Position numbers and translations under genes: made by a program
Shown: positions 7,382-15,849 of the stretch, piece by piece
Layout of the letters: each line of letters opens with the position of its first letter
Numbering within the stretch: position 1 is the first letter of the stretch
The notes under the pieces: generated by a model
Seen by the model: only the letters and a program-made list of their open reading frames with translations
What the model was told of the DNA's origin: nothing
Databases searched by the model: none
DNA from: a bacterium UBP6_UBA1196
GTDB taxonomy: Bacteria; UBP6; UBA1177
NCBI GenBank assembly: GCA_002310035.1
Contig: DBYC01000057.1
Location: 1-29,129, forward strand
Reading direction: 5' to 3'
DNA length: 29,129 bases

Positions 7382-8685
7382 AGTATGTTTTCATTCTAAA
7401 AGCGGTTTTTCACAGCATAAGTCACCGTAAATTCTCGGTTTTCACAAGCATTTTCGCGATTTCGGCCGCTTTTGCCTTTCTTGCCGCGATAGGCTGCATC
7501 TCGTTCGGGCTTGCGGCGACCGCGGTGAACTCGTCGCTTTCGTTTCCGCTTGTCGTAGGTCCGGCCGGAGCAAGCGACACGACACTCGTGATGTCGACAC
7601 TTTTCAATACCGACAAACCGTCAGGAACGCTTGACTATGAAGTCGCCGAAAAACTTGCGAAAGACGAAAGAGTCTCTGCGGTTTTTCCGATCGCGCGCTC
7701 CGACAGCTATCAAGGAGTGCCGATAACGGGTGTCGAAAGCGCTTATATCAACGAGATCGCAAGAGGATTTTCCGAAATCGGCGATGACATTGAAGCTCAC
7801 GATATTTTCGGTGAAAACGGCAGAAAATGCGCCGTTCTTGGAGCAAAAACCGCGGCAAGATATGAAATGAAAGTCGGCGATACATTCTTCGGAAGCCACG
7901 GAAGCGTTGGCGACGAAGAGGCACACATGCACGACTTTGAATACACTGTCTGCGCTGTTATGAAGGCGGTGAACGGACCGGAAGATTTCGCGATTTTCAC
8001 AAATCTGAAAAGCGTCTGGGATATCCACAAATACAGTCATCATCACGGAGAAAATGAAGAACACGAACATCACCATGAAACCGCCGAAATGCACTGTGTC
8101 CATGACATGTGTGTGGAGGTTGGGAACAAGCATCATGCAGAGAGAAAAATCACGGCTGTTCTCGTTAAGACAAAAAATCCTGTTTTTACAGCGGCACTTG
8201 AGCGGGAATATTCGGAAAACGGCTTTACCAGCGCGACTGACACCGGAAGAACGGTGAGAAAACTTCTGACCTACATGAACAAGGCGGAAAAAGCGGCGGG
8301 ATTTTTCAGCTACGGAACACTTTTTCTGGTAATGATTCTGGTTTTTGTGACGATACTGACTTCGATAAACGAAAGGAAGCGGGAAATGGCGCTCATGCGA
8401 ACTCTTGGGATAGGAAGATTCCCGATTTCATTGATGATTTTTCTCGAGCTGTTCATTATCTCGATAGCCGGGATTGTCATCGGAACTCTAGGCGGGCACG
8501 CGCTTCTCGCCTTCTGCAAACCGGCGATCGACTTCGAACTCGGGATAAACCTCGAGCCTTTTTTCTTCACAGAAGTGGAAATCCGCGGAATCATCCTGAC
8601 ACTGGCAGCCGGAATTTTCCTTTCGACCGCGGCAATGATAAAAATCTACAGAACGAACCTTGTCGAAGAAATAGCCAGAGAGTGA
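7378..8685 (+). CDS. MacB/FtsX-type permease with a His/Cys-rich periplasmic loop
   Basis: A 435-residue inner-membrane permease of the type VII ABC superfamily: one N-terminal membrane helix (~18-45), a large periplasmic domain (~50-305) and three C-terminal helices (~312-430) with the FtsX-type cytoplasmic loop NERKREMALMRTLGI. Unusually, residues 217-253 contain 12 histidines (217, 221-223, 229, 231-233, 239, 242, 252, 253) and two cysteines (240, 245), and further His occur around GSHGS and AHMHDF. This suggests binding of Zn2+ or a similar metal. A MacB-like permease with a His-rich loop, a LolD-like ATPase and a DUF3299-type lipoprotein recall the Vibrio Zrg zinc system; the DUF2796 partner is not seen here. 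Metal transport or metal-regulated export is inference. No clear terminator follows. Confidence 0.88.
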   Translation: MKYVFILKAVFHSISHRKFSVFTSIFAISAAFAFLAAIGCISFGLAATAVNSSLSFPLVVGPAGASDTTLVMSTLFNTDKPSGTLDYEVAEKLAKDERVSAVFPIARSDSYQGVPITGVESAYINEIARGFSEIGDDIEAHDIFGENGRKCAVLGAKTAARYEMKVGDTFFGSHGSVGDEEAHMHDFEYTVCAVMKAVNGPEDFAIFTNLKSVWDIHKYSHHHGENEEHEHHHETAEMHCVHDMCVEVGNKHHAERKITAVLVKTKNPVFTAALEREYSENGFTSATDTGRTVRKLLTYMNKAEKAAGFFSYGTLFLVMILVFVTILTSINERKREMALMRTLGIGRFPISLMIFLELFIISIAGIVIGTLGGHALLAFCKPAIDFELGINLEPFFFTEVEIRGIILTLAAGIFLSTAAMIKIYRTNLVEEIARE

Positions 8686-8779
8686 AAAACATTTTCGCAT
8701 AAATAGTTGATATGATTATTGAAAAAAGTGTGGTTGCCTTTTTGCTTCGTTTGTAGCGCGCAAATTTGTTCTTTTTCAT

Positions 8780-8808
8780 TTGACATTGGTTTGTGTTTTA
8801 ACTATTTT
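8780..8808 (+). promoter_or_regulatory. Strong sigma-70-type promoter for the OMP gene
   Basis: TTGACA (8780-8785), 17-base spacer, TATTTT (8803-8808). Transcription would begin near 8815, giving a ~45-base leader with AAAGGAGGAG before the TTG start at 8861. The -35 box itself reads TTG in frame with the gene, so automatic callers may start the protein there. Confidence 0.8.
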
Positions 8809-8860
8809 AGTGCGTTTTTTTGTGGACAATGGAAACTTGCTCATATTAAAGGAGGAGACA

Positions 8861-10198
8861 TTGAAAGTTTTTAAGTTTTACTTTCTTGCTCTGCTGTTGA
8901 TTTGCGCATTGCCGGTTTCAGCGCAGGAGGCTGCGGCTGACAATGCTGCCGCGCCTGCCCAGGAAGCCCCGGCAGAAGCAGCGCCGCAAAACGATCCGGC
9001 AGCAGCCGAGCAACCGGCGGAGGCAGCTCCGGCTGAAGAAGCAGCCCAGCCGAAAGAAGAAGCTCCGGCTGAAGAGGCAGCTCAGCCAAAGGAAGAGGCT
9101 CCGGCTGAAGAGGCAGCTCAGCCGAAAGAAGAAGCTCCGGCTGAAGAGGCAGCTCAGCCGAAAGAAGAAGCTCCGGCCAAGGAAGAAACTCCGGCTGACG
9201 ACGGTCAGTCCGACCTTGAAGCGGAACTCGCGGCTCAGGCCGACGACAAATCTGAATCCGAGGAACTTGCAAAAGCCGAAGAAGAGAAAAAGGATGAAAA
9301 AAAGACCTCTCTTACGGTCGGCATCAACAACGGTTTCTCTCATGGTTTCGCGAAAGAAAGAAAAAGCTTCGGCTACACTCTTAACATTTTCGCGGCCTAC
9401 AATCTTCCTCTTGAATTCGCCATTTCGGCGGATGTCGGTCTGCGTGAGTCCTATCGTTACGGCATGAGCGTCGCTTATTCGAACGAAGACGGTTCTGAAT
9501 CGACGGAAGATCTTTCCGCTTCCAAATTCGACGGCACACCGCTCAACATCGGCCTTTCGAAAGGTTTCGCGATCGCCGGCGGAGTCGGCGGTTCGATCGG
9601 GATCGGCGTATCGCTTCCGTTCACCTCGAAAGAATTGTGGGATGTCTACGATGTAAGGACGATCCTCGGCGTCAATCTCGGAATCGGGAAAAACTTCCAG
9701 CTTCCGAAAGAGGTCACGCTCGGCCTTTCGTTCGGATTCTCCTATGCAAAAACATTCGCGGAATACGACGCTGCATGGGAAAAATACTCCAACGAGCCGT
9801 TGGGATATCTCCAGAACCACGACATCGGCCTCACTCTCGGGCTTGGTATCGGCTACAAAGGCTTCGGATTCCAGCTCAGCGGCGGATACAGTTTCGGTTC
9901 GGATTTCAAACTTGACACTGGAAAATATTATTACGACGACATGGATAAAGGCGGAACGATCGACGATTCAAGCTGGTATTACACTTTCTCCTTCAGCGCG
10001 AGAGCTTCCTACACGATCAAAGGTTTTGTATTTGCTCTCGGAGTCGCGACCAACGCACCTGAATTTGACAACGGAAACTATGAAGGATTCTCGGAACTTC
10101 CGGGTGATCCTGAAGTAAAGAACGGCGCTACGAACTACCCGTTCAAGGCTAAATATACGACAGTTTTTGCTAACATTGGCTATTCATACAGTTTTTAA
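8861..10198 (+). CDS. Putative outer-membrane beta-barrel protein with an Ala/Pro/Glu repeat linker
   Basis: A 445-residue exported protein starting at TTG 8861, chosen because AAAGGAGGAG lies immediately upstream and a classic signal peptide follows at once (KVFKFYFLALLLICALPVSA, probable cleavage before QEAA). Residues ~20-150 are a low-complexity linker with four copies of a 12-residue PAEEAAQPKEEA unit, probably crossing the periplasm. From about residue 150 the protein shows alternating, aromatic- and Gly-rich amphipathic strands and ends in ANIGYSYSF, with the terminal Phe recognised by the BAM machinery. I do not recognise a specific porin or transporter family. Only 16 bases separate it from the metalloprotease gene, so the two are likely co-transcribed. 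Confidence 0.75.
   Translation: MKVFKFYFLALLLICALPVSAQEAAADNAAAPAQEAPAEAAPQNDPAAAEQPAEAAPAEEAAQPKEEAPAEEAAQPKEEAPAEEAAQPKEEAPAEEAAQPKEEAPAKEETPADDGQSDLEAELAAQADDKSESEELAKAEEEKKDEKKTSLTVGINNGFSHGFAKERKSFGYTLNIFAAYNLPLEFAISADVGLRESYRYGMSVAYSNEDGSESTEDLSASKFDGTPLNIGLSKGFAIAGGVGGSIGIGVSLPFTSKELWDVYDVRTILGVNLGIGKNFQLPKEVTLGLSFGFSYAKTFAEYDAAWEKYSNEPLGYLQNHDIGLTLGLGIGYKGFGFQLSGGYSFGSDFKLDTGKYYYDDMDKGGTIDDSSWYYTFSFSARASYTIKGFVFALGVATNAPEFDNGNYEGFSELPGDPEVKNGATNYPFKAKYTTVFANIGYSYSF
9029..9172 (+). repeat. Four tandem 36-bp coding repeats
   Basis: Units at 9029-9064, 9065-9100, 9101-9136 and 9137-9172 each encode PAEEAAQPKEEA. They differ only at a few third positions; the last two units appear identical. 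A degenerate unit precedes and follows the array. Confidence 0.95.
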
Positions 10199-10214
10199 CT
10201 AAGGAGGTTGTATT

Positions 10215-13200
10215 ATGAATTTGACCAGAAAAGCATTGTCGCTGCTTATTGCTCTCATTGCTGTGATGATGGCGGTATCATGCACAACAGAAAGAAGCGC
10301 AGTTGACAAAACAGACGAGCTTGCTCTCGACAAAAGGTTGTTCGAAGGCGAGTTCTTTTTCCGTCAGACCATCGTCGATCTGCCCTACACCGCAGACTAT
10401 GCGTTCATAGGCGAATCGAGCGGCGGTAAAGTTGTTAAATGGAAAATCACAGAGAATTGGCTCATCGCTTACAACGTATGGGACAAACTCACCGCTGTTG
10501 ACACCAACGAAATCGTTGACGTCAACGAAACCCCGATTGTTGCTTATCCTATCGCAGCTCACTACGACATAGTTCCGAGTGAGAACCCGACGACAGGCGA
10601 AGCTCTTCCCGTTCTCGTTCCGAACACCGACAGACCGTGGAACGAAAGACGTTACTTCTCTCTCGCAACCAACTCGATGAGCGGTGTAACGAACTACGAA
10701 CTTCAATATCTCAATCTCACAAGAGAATGGGGTGCTCCTTTCTACAAAGCAGGTCTCACGACTGCTACAGACTGGGAATTCTATGCTCACGACGGCACAT
10801 TCATCGTTCCTAAGAAGTATCGTGACTACACTGCGATCGCTGACGATGCGGAAAGATACAACAAGGAAGTTGAATGGTTCCAGTTCTTCTCGACCGAATA
10901 CTTTGAACCGATCAACTACTGGGGACCGTTTGATGGAATCCAAAGCTGGGAAGATATTGAAGAATTCCATGGCAACGAACCGGCTGCTGTAACATACCGT
11001 TTCGTATTCTCGAAGATCAATAGAGACGTTGTCGGAAAGAGAGACTACGACCTTGCAACCAAGACTTTCAAATGGACTCCCGGTGCAAAGGACAACGGTT
11101 TCAGACCTCTTGAATATCCGGATGAAATGTTCCGTGAATACGGCTTCTTCACCAACAATTTCAGAGGCTATGACAACTACCACGGCTACCGTGAAGACAA
11201 CTATCATACCCTTGCAAACTACTGGAATATGGCTTGGGCAAACGAAAAGAAAGAGTGGAACTTCAAATGTGAAGAAGGCGAAGACTACAATACCTGCCTG
11301 AAAAAGATCAAATATCAGCAGAAGATCGTCTTCACCTCGTCTCCGAAGACTCCCCGCCGTATGCTTCCGGCAAACTGCGCGATCACGAAAGACTACAACT
11401 ACGCTATGCTTGCTGCAAGATATGCGGCTATGAATCCGGGAAGCGATACCCGTGAATTCGACGCATGGTATTTTGAAAACTATAAAAACGACTTCTTCAA
11501 AGATGTCGAAACCGCTGACGGCCAGACCGTAAAGGTTAGAGATCTTGAATGGTACACAAAAAATGTAGACAAAGAATATCCTGACTGGGAAGCAAAATGC
11601 TTCGTTCCCGACAATCAGGCATGGATCCAGAAATGGGACGGCGACTTCATCGAAGTTGACGCAAACTACAACAACGATATCGTAGTCCTGGTTGAGAACC
11701 CGGTCGAATCCTATGTTCCTGCCAGAGACGGAAAATCGCTTTACGGCTTTGAAAACTACTATAACCTTTCCTCGACAAGCCGTGAAAACGCTGCAAAAAT
11801 CTGTGTAAAACAGGAAGAAGCTGACCAGTACGACGAAGAAAAGGTTATGTACTTCACATCCTGCTACACAAACAAAGATGAAGCTACAGAACTTTATGTC
11901 AATGCAGGTTTCGCTGAATGGAGAGGCGACCGCTGGGACTGCAAAGTTTTTGCTGAAGATGAAGATTGCCCGACAACAGACGAAAACGGCAAAGCGGCTA
12001 CATATGTTGCCGCAAAAGCTGCATGCGTTCTTAACGAAGAAAGAACATGTGAAGTTGAAGGCGGCAAACCGGTTCTCCGTCACAAATATGACAACGGTAA
12101 CCCGTACGCAGCTCTCATCAACTGGGTCGACAAACCGACAGAATACGGTATTCTCGGTGTTTCTCAGTGGAACGTAAACCCTGAAACCGGTATGAGCCTG
12201 GGCGGCGGTTCGAACATTGCAGGATCTGTTCTCGCATGGGCTAACACCCGCGCGATCGAACTTGCAAGAGTCCTTATTTCCGAAGACGATCCGGCAGCTT
12301 GGGACTGGAAAGAGCTCATCAATCCTGACTATGCACACACTCCGGAAGTTATCTGGGACAACGATGCAAAAGCTTCGACCAAAAAGAATTTAGTTGCAAC
12401 CAATGCTAAACTTTACAGCCCGTCTAACCTTATGACGATGGTTCAGCCTGCAAAACCAGAGACTTTTGAAGAAAGACTTGAACAGTTCAACCTTGAAAAA
12501 GAACTTAAAACCAGAAATTACGACAGATTCGATTTCAACTCCCTCATCGGAAATCCGAAATGGGAAACAAAGATGGTTCCTTACTCAATCAAAAAGAACC
12601 TCTTCCCGTGGAAAAATCCGTCTGACAATCCGACTTACTCAGACGAACAGAAAGAAATGATGCAGCCGTGGTTCACTGGACCGGCAGCTATGGAAGCCGA
12701 AATGATAAAATATCTCCAGGCAAAGGCTCTTGACTTTGACTTCGACGAATCTTTCATGGACGGTTCCATTATCCAGTTCATAAAGGAAAGACAGGTAAAA
12801 ATCCGCAAGGAAATGGGAATCGAAGAGGACGAAAACGGCAAAATAGACTGGAGTAAAGTAGACAAAAAGGAATACGAAGACAAACTTATCTACGCCATCT
12901 ACGACGTCCTTGAAAAGATGCAGTATAAAGGTGTTGCAGAGCACGAAATGGGTCACACCATGGGCTTGAGACACAACTTCGCAGGTTCAACAGACCAGAG
13001 AAACTATGTTGACAACTACTATGCAAGCGAAAATTATCCTGCTATGATGGACGGAATCAAAGACCTTCTTCTTAAAGAAAAGGCTAAGAAAGATTTCAAC
13101 GACGCTACTTTCGGTATCAAAGCATACAGATACAAAAAGGCTTTTGAAACCGACATCAACTACTACACCTACACTTCTGTAATGGACTACCAGAGAGAAG

Positions 13201-15434
13201 TTTACATTCATGCTGTCGGTCTCGGCAAATACGACCTTGCAGCCCTCAAGTTCGTTTACGGCCGTACCTTTGAGCAGGTAAAAATCAAAGGCGATGCTGT
13301 TTACGGCAACCTTGTCCGCCAGGGTGAAGATGGTGACGAATACGACGGTTCCAACAAAATGAACCCCCTCAGAGATACGAAATATCCTGATTATGTCAGA
13401 ACGAACCAGCCTTACCTTGATGACAACGGCAAACTTAAGACCGTTGATGTTCCGACAAAAATATACACCTACTATGAAGGCGGTAAGAAAATCGAAAGAC
13501 TTGCTCCGAAAGTCGGTCTCACTTTCAACGCTGAAATGAAATCTGACAAAATAAAGAAAAAAGTAGATGACAAAGTAGTTGAAGAAACTGTTTACCGCTA
13601 TGATTACGACTGTGACGCAACACAGCCTGAGTGTGTAAAGAACACGACTTACCTTGTCAACGACGGCAGACACTACGAATACACCTTCATTTCTGATGAA
13701 AAATCTTCAGACGATCCTAAGGCAAATACTTTCGATGCCGGATATATGGCTTCCGATGTAATCAGAAGCATGGTTGACATGGATGACAACTACTACTTCC
13801 TGAGATTCTTCAGAAGAGGTAACCCGAAGTTCAGAGAATTCCGCGGCAGAACGACTATGAAGATGATTTACGACACTCTCTACGGAAAATACAAATACAT
13901 CCACTTCCTTCTTGATTTCAACTTCTATGCTTACGGCAAATGGGCTCCTTACATTCTTCTTGAAAACGAGAATTTCGAAGTTCCGGGAGACGACACGGAT
14001 TATGAATCAAGATTTGCTGTAAAGAACTACCTTTTCGACGAATATCAGAGAGCTCTTAAAGGTCAGGAATACTGGATCGACGAAGATTCCGGTGAGCTTA
14101 GAACACTCACTCCGATGGGCCCGGCAGACCATGTAATCGCAGGTATGGTAGGTATCAACTACTTCTACTTCAATGTCCTTTACAGACCGGCAGTTGCAAC
14201 CTATATTCCTGTAACCAAATCAAACGATGCTGAAATTTCAGACAAACTTGAAAGAGGACAGCAGTACTACATGCAGTCAACAGATAACTACATCGACGGT
14301 TATGCTGACTACATTAAAGCTCAGCCCAATTCGAAATACATAGACATTGATCCTGTCTATGGTCGTTTCCAGAAAGATCGCTGGGATATTCAGGACAACG
14401 AAGACATTTACTACGACAAAGTCCTGAGAAGAGGCTATGCAGAAGAGAAAATGGTTGCGATTTACGCAATTTCCAACTCAGGCTGGTTCGATGGCAAATA
14501 CAGAAGAGAAAGCCGCGCAAACAGCATCGACCAAATGTTTGAAGGTCTTGAAAATGTCAAATTCACTATGCTTTCCGATGTTATAGATGAAGAATCTCTC
14601 TTCACTTTCACTCCTTACTGCTACTATCGTGAAGAAGACCCGAAAAACAAAGATACATACTTGAACAAAGTTACAAAAATTGACCTTCCGATCAACATTC
14701 TCACCAACTGGGCTGTCAACCCGCCGTCGGCAAACGGCAACCTTGCTTACACGCCGAAGAGAAATCTCTGCTCGCAGGTCAGCACCGAGTATGCTCCGCT
14801 TCATGCAGGCTGGACATACTTCGACAAGATGTGGCCGATGTACTGGACAATGGGTAATGTTGCAAACACTTCGGCTGATACTTCGGTTCTCCAGAGATTC
14901 GTAGCTTACAGAATCAACGCTTACGATATCAACAACTATCCGGAACCCGATGTAAACGAAGTCCAGTTCCTCAACAAGGACGGAAACGCTTACTACAGAG
15001 CCGTTCTCGCGAAATCTGTTCTCGACATTCAGGATCAGAATGCTCTTGTAAAGTGGAAAGATTGCCAAGCTGAAATGAAAGACCAGAAGGATTATGGCCA
15101 GACAGGTGATACTGACAGCATCTGCCTTAAAGAAGTTGTCTACACAGCTGAAGGTGCAGCAGCAGCAGGCGATACTGAACTTACCGGAAAACAGCGTTTC
15201 CAGACGAAAGAAGCTTTCCGTCAGTATCTTGCTGACAAATACTCAAGACTTTCTCCGTCGTTCAGACTTGTAAAGAGCGCAGCTGCTCTCAAGGATTTCG
15301 AAGACGACAAACTGGCTAACGGTGCAGATCAATGGTCAAGACTGGTCATCATGGAAACAACGATCGATCAGCTCAACTCTTATGCGGCTGATAACCTTGG
15401 TACCGCAGTCGACTACAACAGATCGTATTACTAA
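10215..15434 (+). CDS. Giant zinc-dependent metalloprotease lipoprotein (DUF4953/DUF5117-like)
   Basis: A 1739-residue lipoprotein with a signal peptide, lipobox AVSC (Cys23) and an AAGGAGG binding site 5' of the ATG. The metzincin zinc site HEMGHTMGLRH has ligands H910, H914 and H920 and catalytic E911. The Met-turn SVMDY (M990) follows 70 residues later. HExxHxxGxxH followed by SVMDY and a YDLAALKFVYG segment matches the large zinc-dependent metalloproteases annotated DUF4953/DUF5117. The N-terminal ~850 and C-terminal ~700 residues are rich in Tyr, Asn and Asp with scattered Cys and show no other domain I recognise; the protein is clearly longer than most relatives. Lipidation and location next to an OMP suggest action at the outer membrane or cell surface on protein substrates. 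Codon choice is visibly narrower than in the downstream operon, hinting at high expression. A terminator follows. Confidence 0.85.
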   Translation: MNLTRKALSLLIALIAVMMAVSCTTERSAVDKTDELALDKRLFEGEFFFRQTIVDLPYTADYAFIGESSGGKVVKWKITENWLIAYNVWDKLTAVDTNEIVDVNETPIVAYPIAAHYDIVPSENPTTGEALPVLVPNTDRPWNERRYFSLATNSMSGVTNYELQYLNLTREWGAPFYKAGLTTATDWEFYAHDGTFIVPKKYRDYTAIADDAERYNKEVEWFQFFSTEYFEPINYWGPFDGIQSWEDIEEFHGNEPAAVTYRFVFSKINRDVVGKRDYDLATKTFKWTPGAKDNGFRPLEYPDEMFREYGFFTNNFRGYDNYHGYREDNYHTLANYWNMAWANEKKEWNFKCEEGEDYNTCLKKIKYQQKIVFTSSPKTPRRMLPANCAITKDYNYAMLAARYAAMNPGSDTREFDAWYFENYKNDFFKDVETADGQTVKVRDLEWYTKNVDKEYPDWEAKCFVPDNQAWIQKWDGDFIEVDANYNNDIVVLVENPVESYVPARDGKSLYGFENYYNLSSTSRENAAKICVKQEEADQYDEEKVMYFTSCYTNKDEATELYVNAGFAEWRGDRWDCKVFAEDEDCPTTDENGKAATYVAAKAACVLNEERTCEVEGGKPVLRHKYDNGNPYAALINWVDKPTEYGILGVSQWNVNPETGMSLGGGSNIAGSVLAWANTRAIELARVLISEDDPAAWDWKELINPDYAHTPEVIWDNDAKASTKKNLVATNAKLYSPSNLMTMVQPAKPETFEERLEQFNLEKELKTRNYDRFDFNSLIGNPKWETKMVPYSIKKNLFPWKNPSDNPTYSDEQKEMMQPWFTGPAAMEAEMIKYLQAKALDFDFDESFMDGSIIQFIKERQVKIRKEMGIEEDENGKIDWSKVDKKEYEDKLIYAIYDVLEKMQYKGVAEHEMGHTMGLRHNFAGSTDQRNYVDNYYASENYPAMMDGIKDLLLKEKAKKDFNDATFGIKAYRYKKAFETDINYYTYTSVMDYQREVYIHAVGLGKYDLAALKFVYGRTFEQVKIKGDAVYGNLVRQGEDGDEYDGSNKMNPLRDTKYPDYVRTNQPYLDDNGKLKTVDVPTKIYTYYEGGKKIERLAPKVGLTFNAEMKSDKIKKKVDDKVVEETVYRYDYDCDATQPECVKNTTYLVNDGRHYEYTFISDEKSSDDPKANTFDAGYMASDVIRSMVDMDDNYYFLRFFRRGNPKFREFRGRTTMKMIYDTLYGKYKYIHFLLDFNFYAYGKWAPYILLENENFEVPGDDTDYESRFAVKNYLFDEYQRALKGQEYWIDEDSGELRTLTPMGPADHVIAGMVGINYFYFNVLYRPAVATYIPVTKSNDAEISDKLERGQQYYMQSTDNYIDGYADYIKAQPNSKYIDIDPVYGRFQKDRWDIQDNEDIYYDKVLRRGYAEEKMVAIYAISNSGWFDGKYRRESRANSIDQMFEGLENVKFTMLSDVIDEESLFTFTPYCYYREEDPKNKDTYLNKVTKIDLPINILTNWAVNPPSANGNLAYTPKRNLCSQVSTEYAPLHAGWTYFDKMWPMYWTMGNVANTSADTSVLQRFVAYRINAYDINNYPEPDVNEVQFLNKDGNAYYRAVLAKSVLDIQDQNALVKWKDCQAEMKDQKDYGQTGDTDSICLKEVVYTAEGAAAAGDTELTGKQRFQTKEAFRQYLADKYSRLSPSFRLVKSAAALKDFEDDKLANGADQWSRLVIMETTIDQLNSYAADNLGTAVDYNRSYY

Positions 15435-15458
15435 ACACTGCTGAAACAGGTTTTTTAA

Positions 15459-15486
15459 GGGGAGCTCCGGCTCCCCCTTTTTTTTG
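15459..15486 (+). terminator. Rho-independent terminator after the metalloprotease gene
   Basis: A 7-bp GC-rich stem (15459-15465 with 15470-15476), TCCG loop and nine T residues (15478-15486). It separates the OMP/protease unit from the next operon. Confidence 0.93.
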
Positions 15487-15508
15487 CCCTGAAAACACGG
15501 ATGCAGTT

Positions 15509-15537
15509 TGACAAAACAGCTTTATTGTCGTAATATC
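15509..15537 (+). promoter_or_regulatory. Near-consensus promoter of the six-gene membrane operon
   Basis: TTGACA (15509-15514), 17-base spacer, TAATAT (15532-15537). Transcription would start about 15544, leaving a ~20-base leader before the TTG start at 15565. Confidence 0.82.
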
Positions 15538-15564
15538 ACTGGTTTTTAACGGTTGGAGCGCGGT

Positions 15565-15849
15565 TTGACAGCTTTCGACGGAATCAAAAACATGGAAAAA
15601 AGTGCCGGAACAATGGTTTCTGAAGATTTGGCAGACATCCTGAAATTGAAGAAACTGGATTCAATCTCATTGATCTTATTGGATATTTTAATTCCTTTCA
15701 AACGGTTTTCCACTGTTCTGCTTTCGATTTCGGAACCGCTTGCCGGAATCCTTTTCGGAGAGGCGGCAGCTGAAAAAATCGGTGTTTTCGCATCGGGTGA
15801 AAACTCTCTTGAAGATTTGAAAGAAGCGCTTGAAAGAGGCAGGAAATGA
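15565..15849 (+). CDS. Small protein of unknown function, first gene of the operon
   Basis: A 94-residue protein from the TTG at 15565, preferred because GGTTGGAG lies 6 bases upstream and the promoter would put transcription start near 15544. TTG 15553 would leave almost no leader, and ATG 15592 has no binding site. The middle (~35-70) is hydrophobic and amphipathic (LDSISLILLDILIPF and following) and may associate with membrane or with a partner; the C-terminus is charged. I recognise no family. Its stop overlaps the next start by 4 bp (ATGA), so it is translated with the MutL-like protein. Confidence 0.65.
   Translation: MTAFDGIKNMEKSAGTMVSEDLADILKLKKLDSISLILLDILIPFKRFSTVLLSISEPLAGILFGEAAAEKIGVFASGENSLEDLKEALERGRK

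Noticed and set aside
8780..8860. Longer N-terminus for the OMP gene starting at 8780
   Set aside because: The putative TTG start is the -35 box of a consensus promoter, and the ribosome binding site and signal peptide point to 8861.
9029..9172. Possible CRISPR array
   Set aside because: The repeats are contiguous with no spacers and are in frame in a coding sequence.
8918..9820. 300-codon minus-strand ORF and Arg/Lys-rich plus-strand ORF 8943-9467
   Set aside because: Both are shadows of the repeat-rich OMP gene; their composition follows the repeat.
10278..12338. 686-codon minus-strand ORF opposite the metalloprotease gene
   Set aside because: Phe/Val/Cys-rich antisense shadow created by codon bias of the plus-strand gene; no ribosome binding site or family match.
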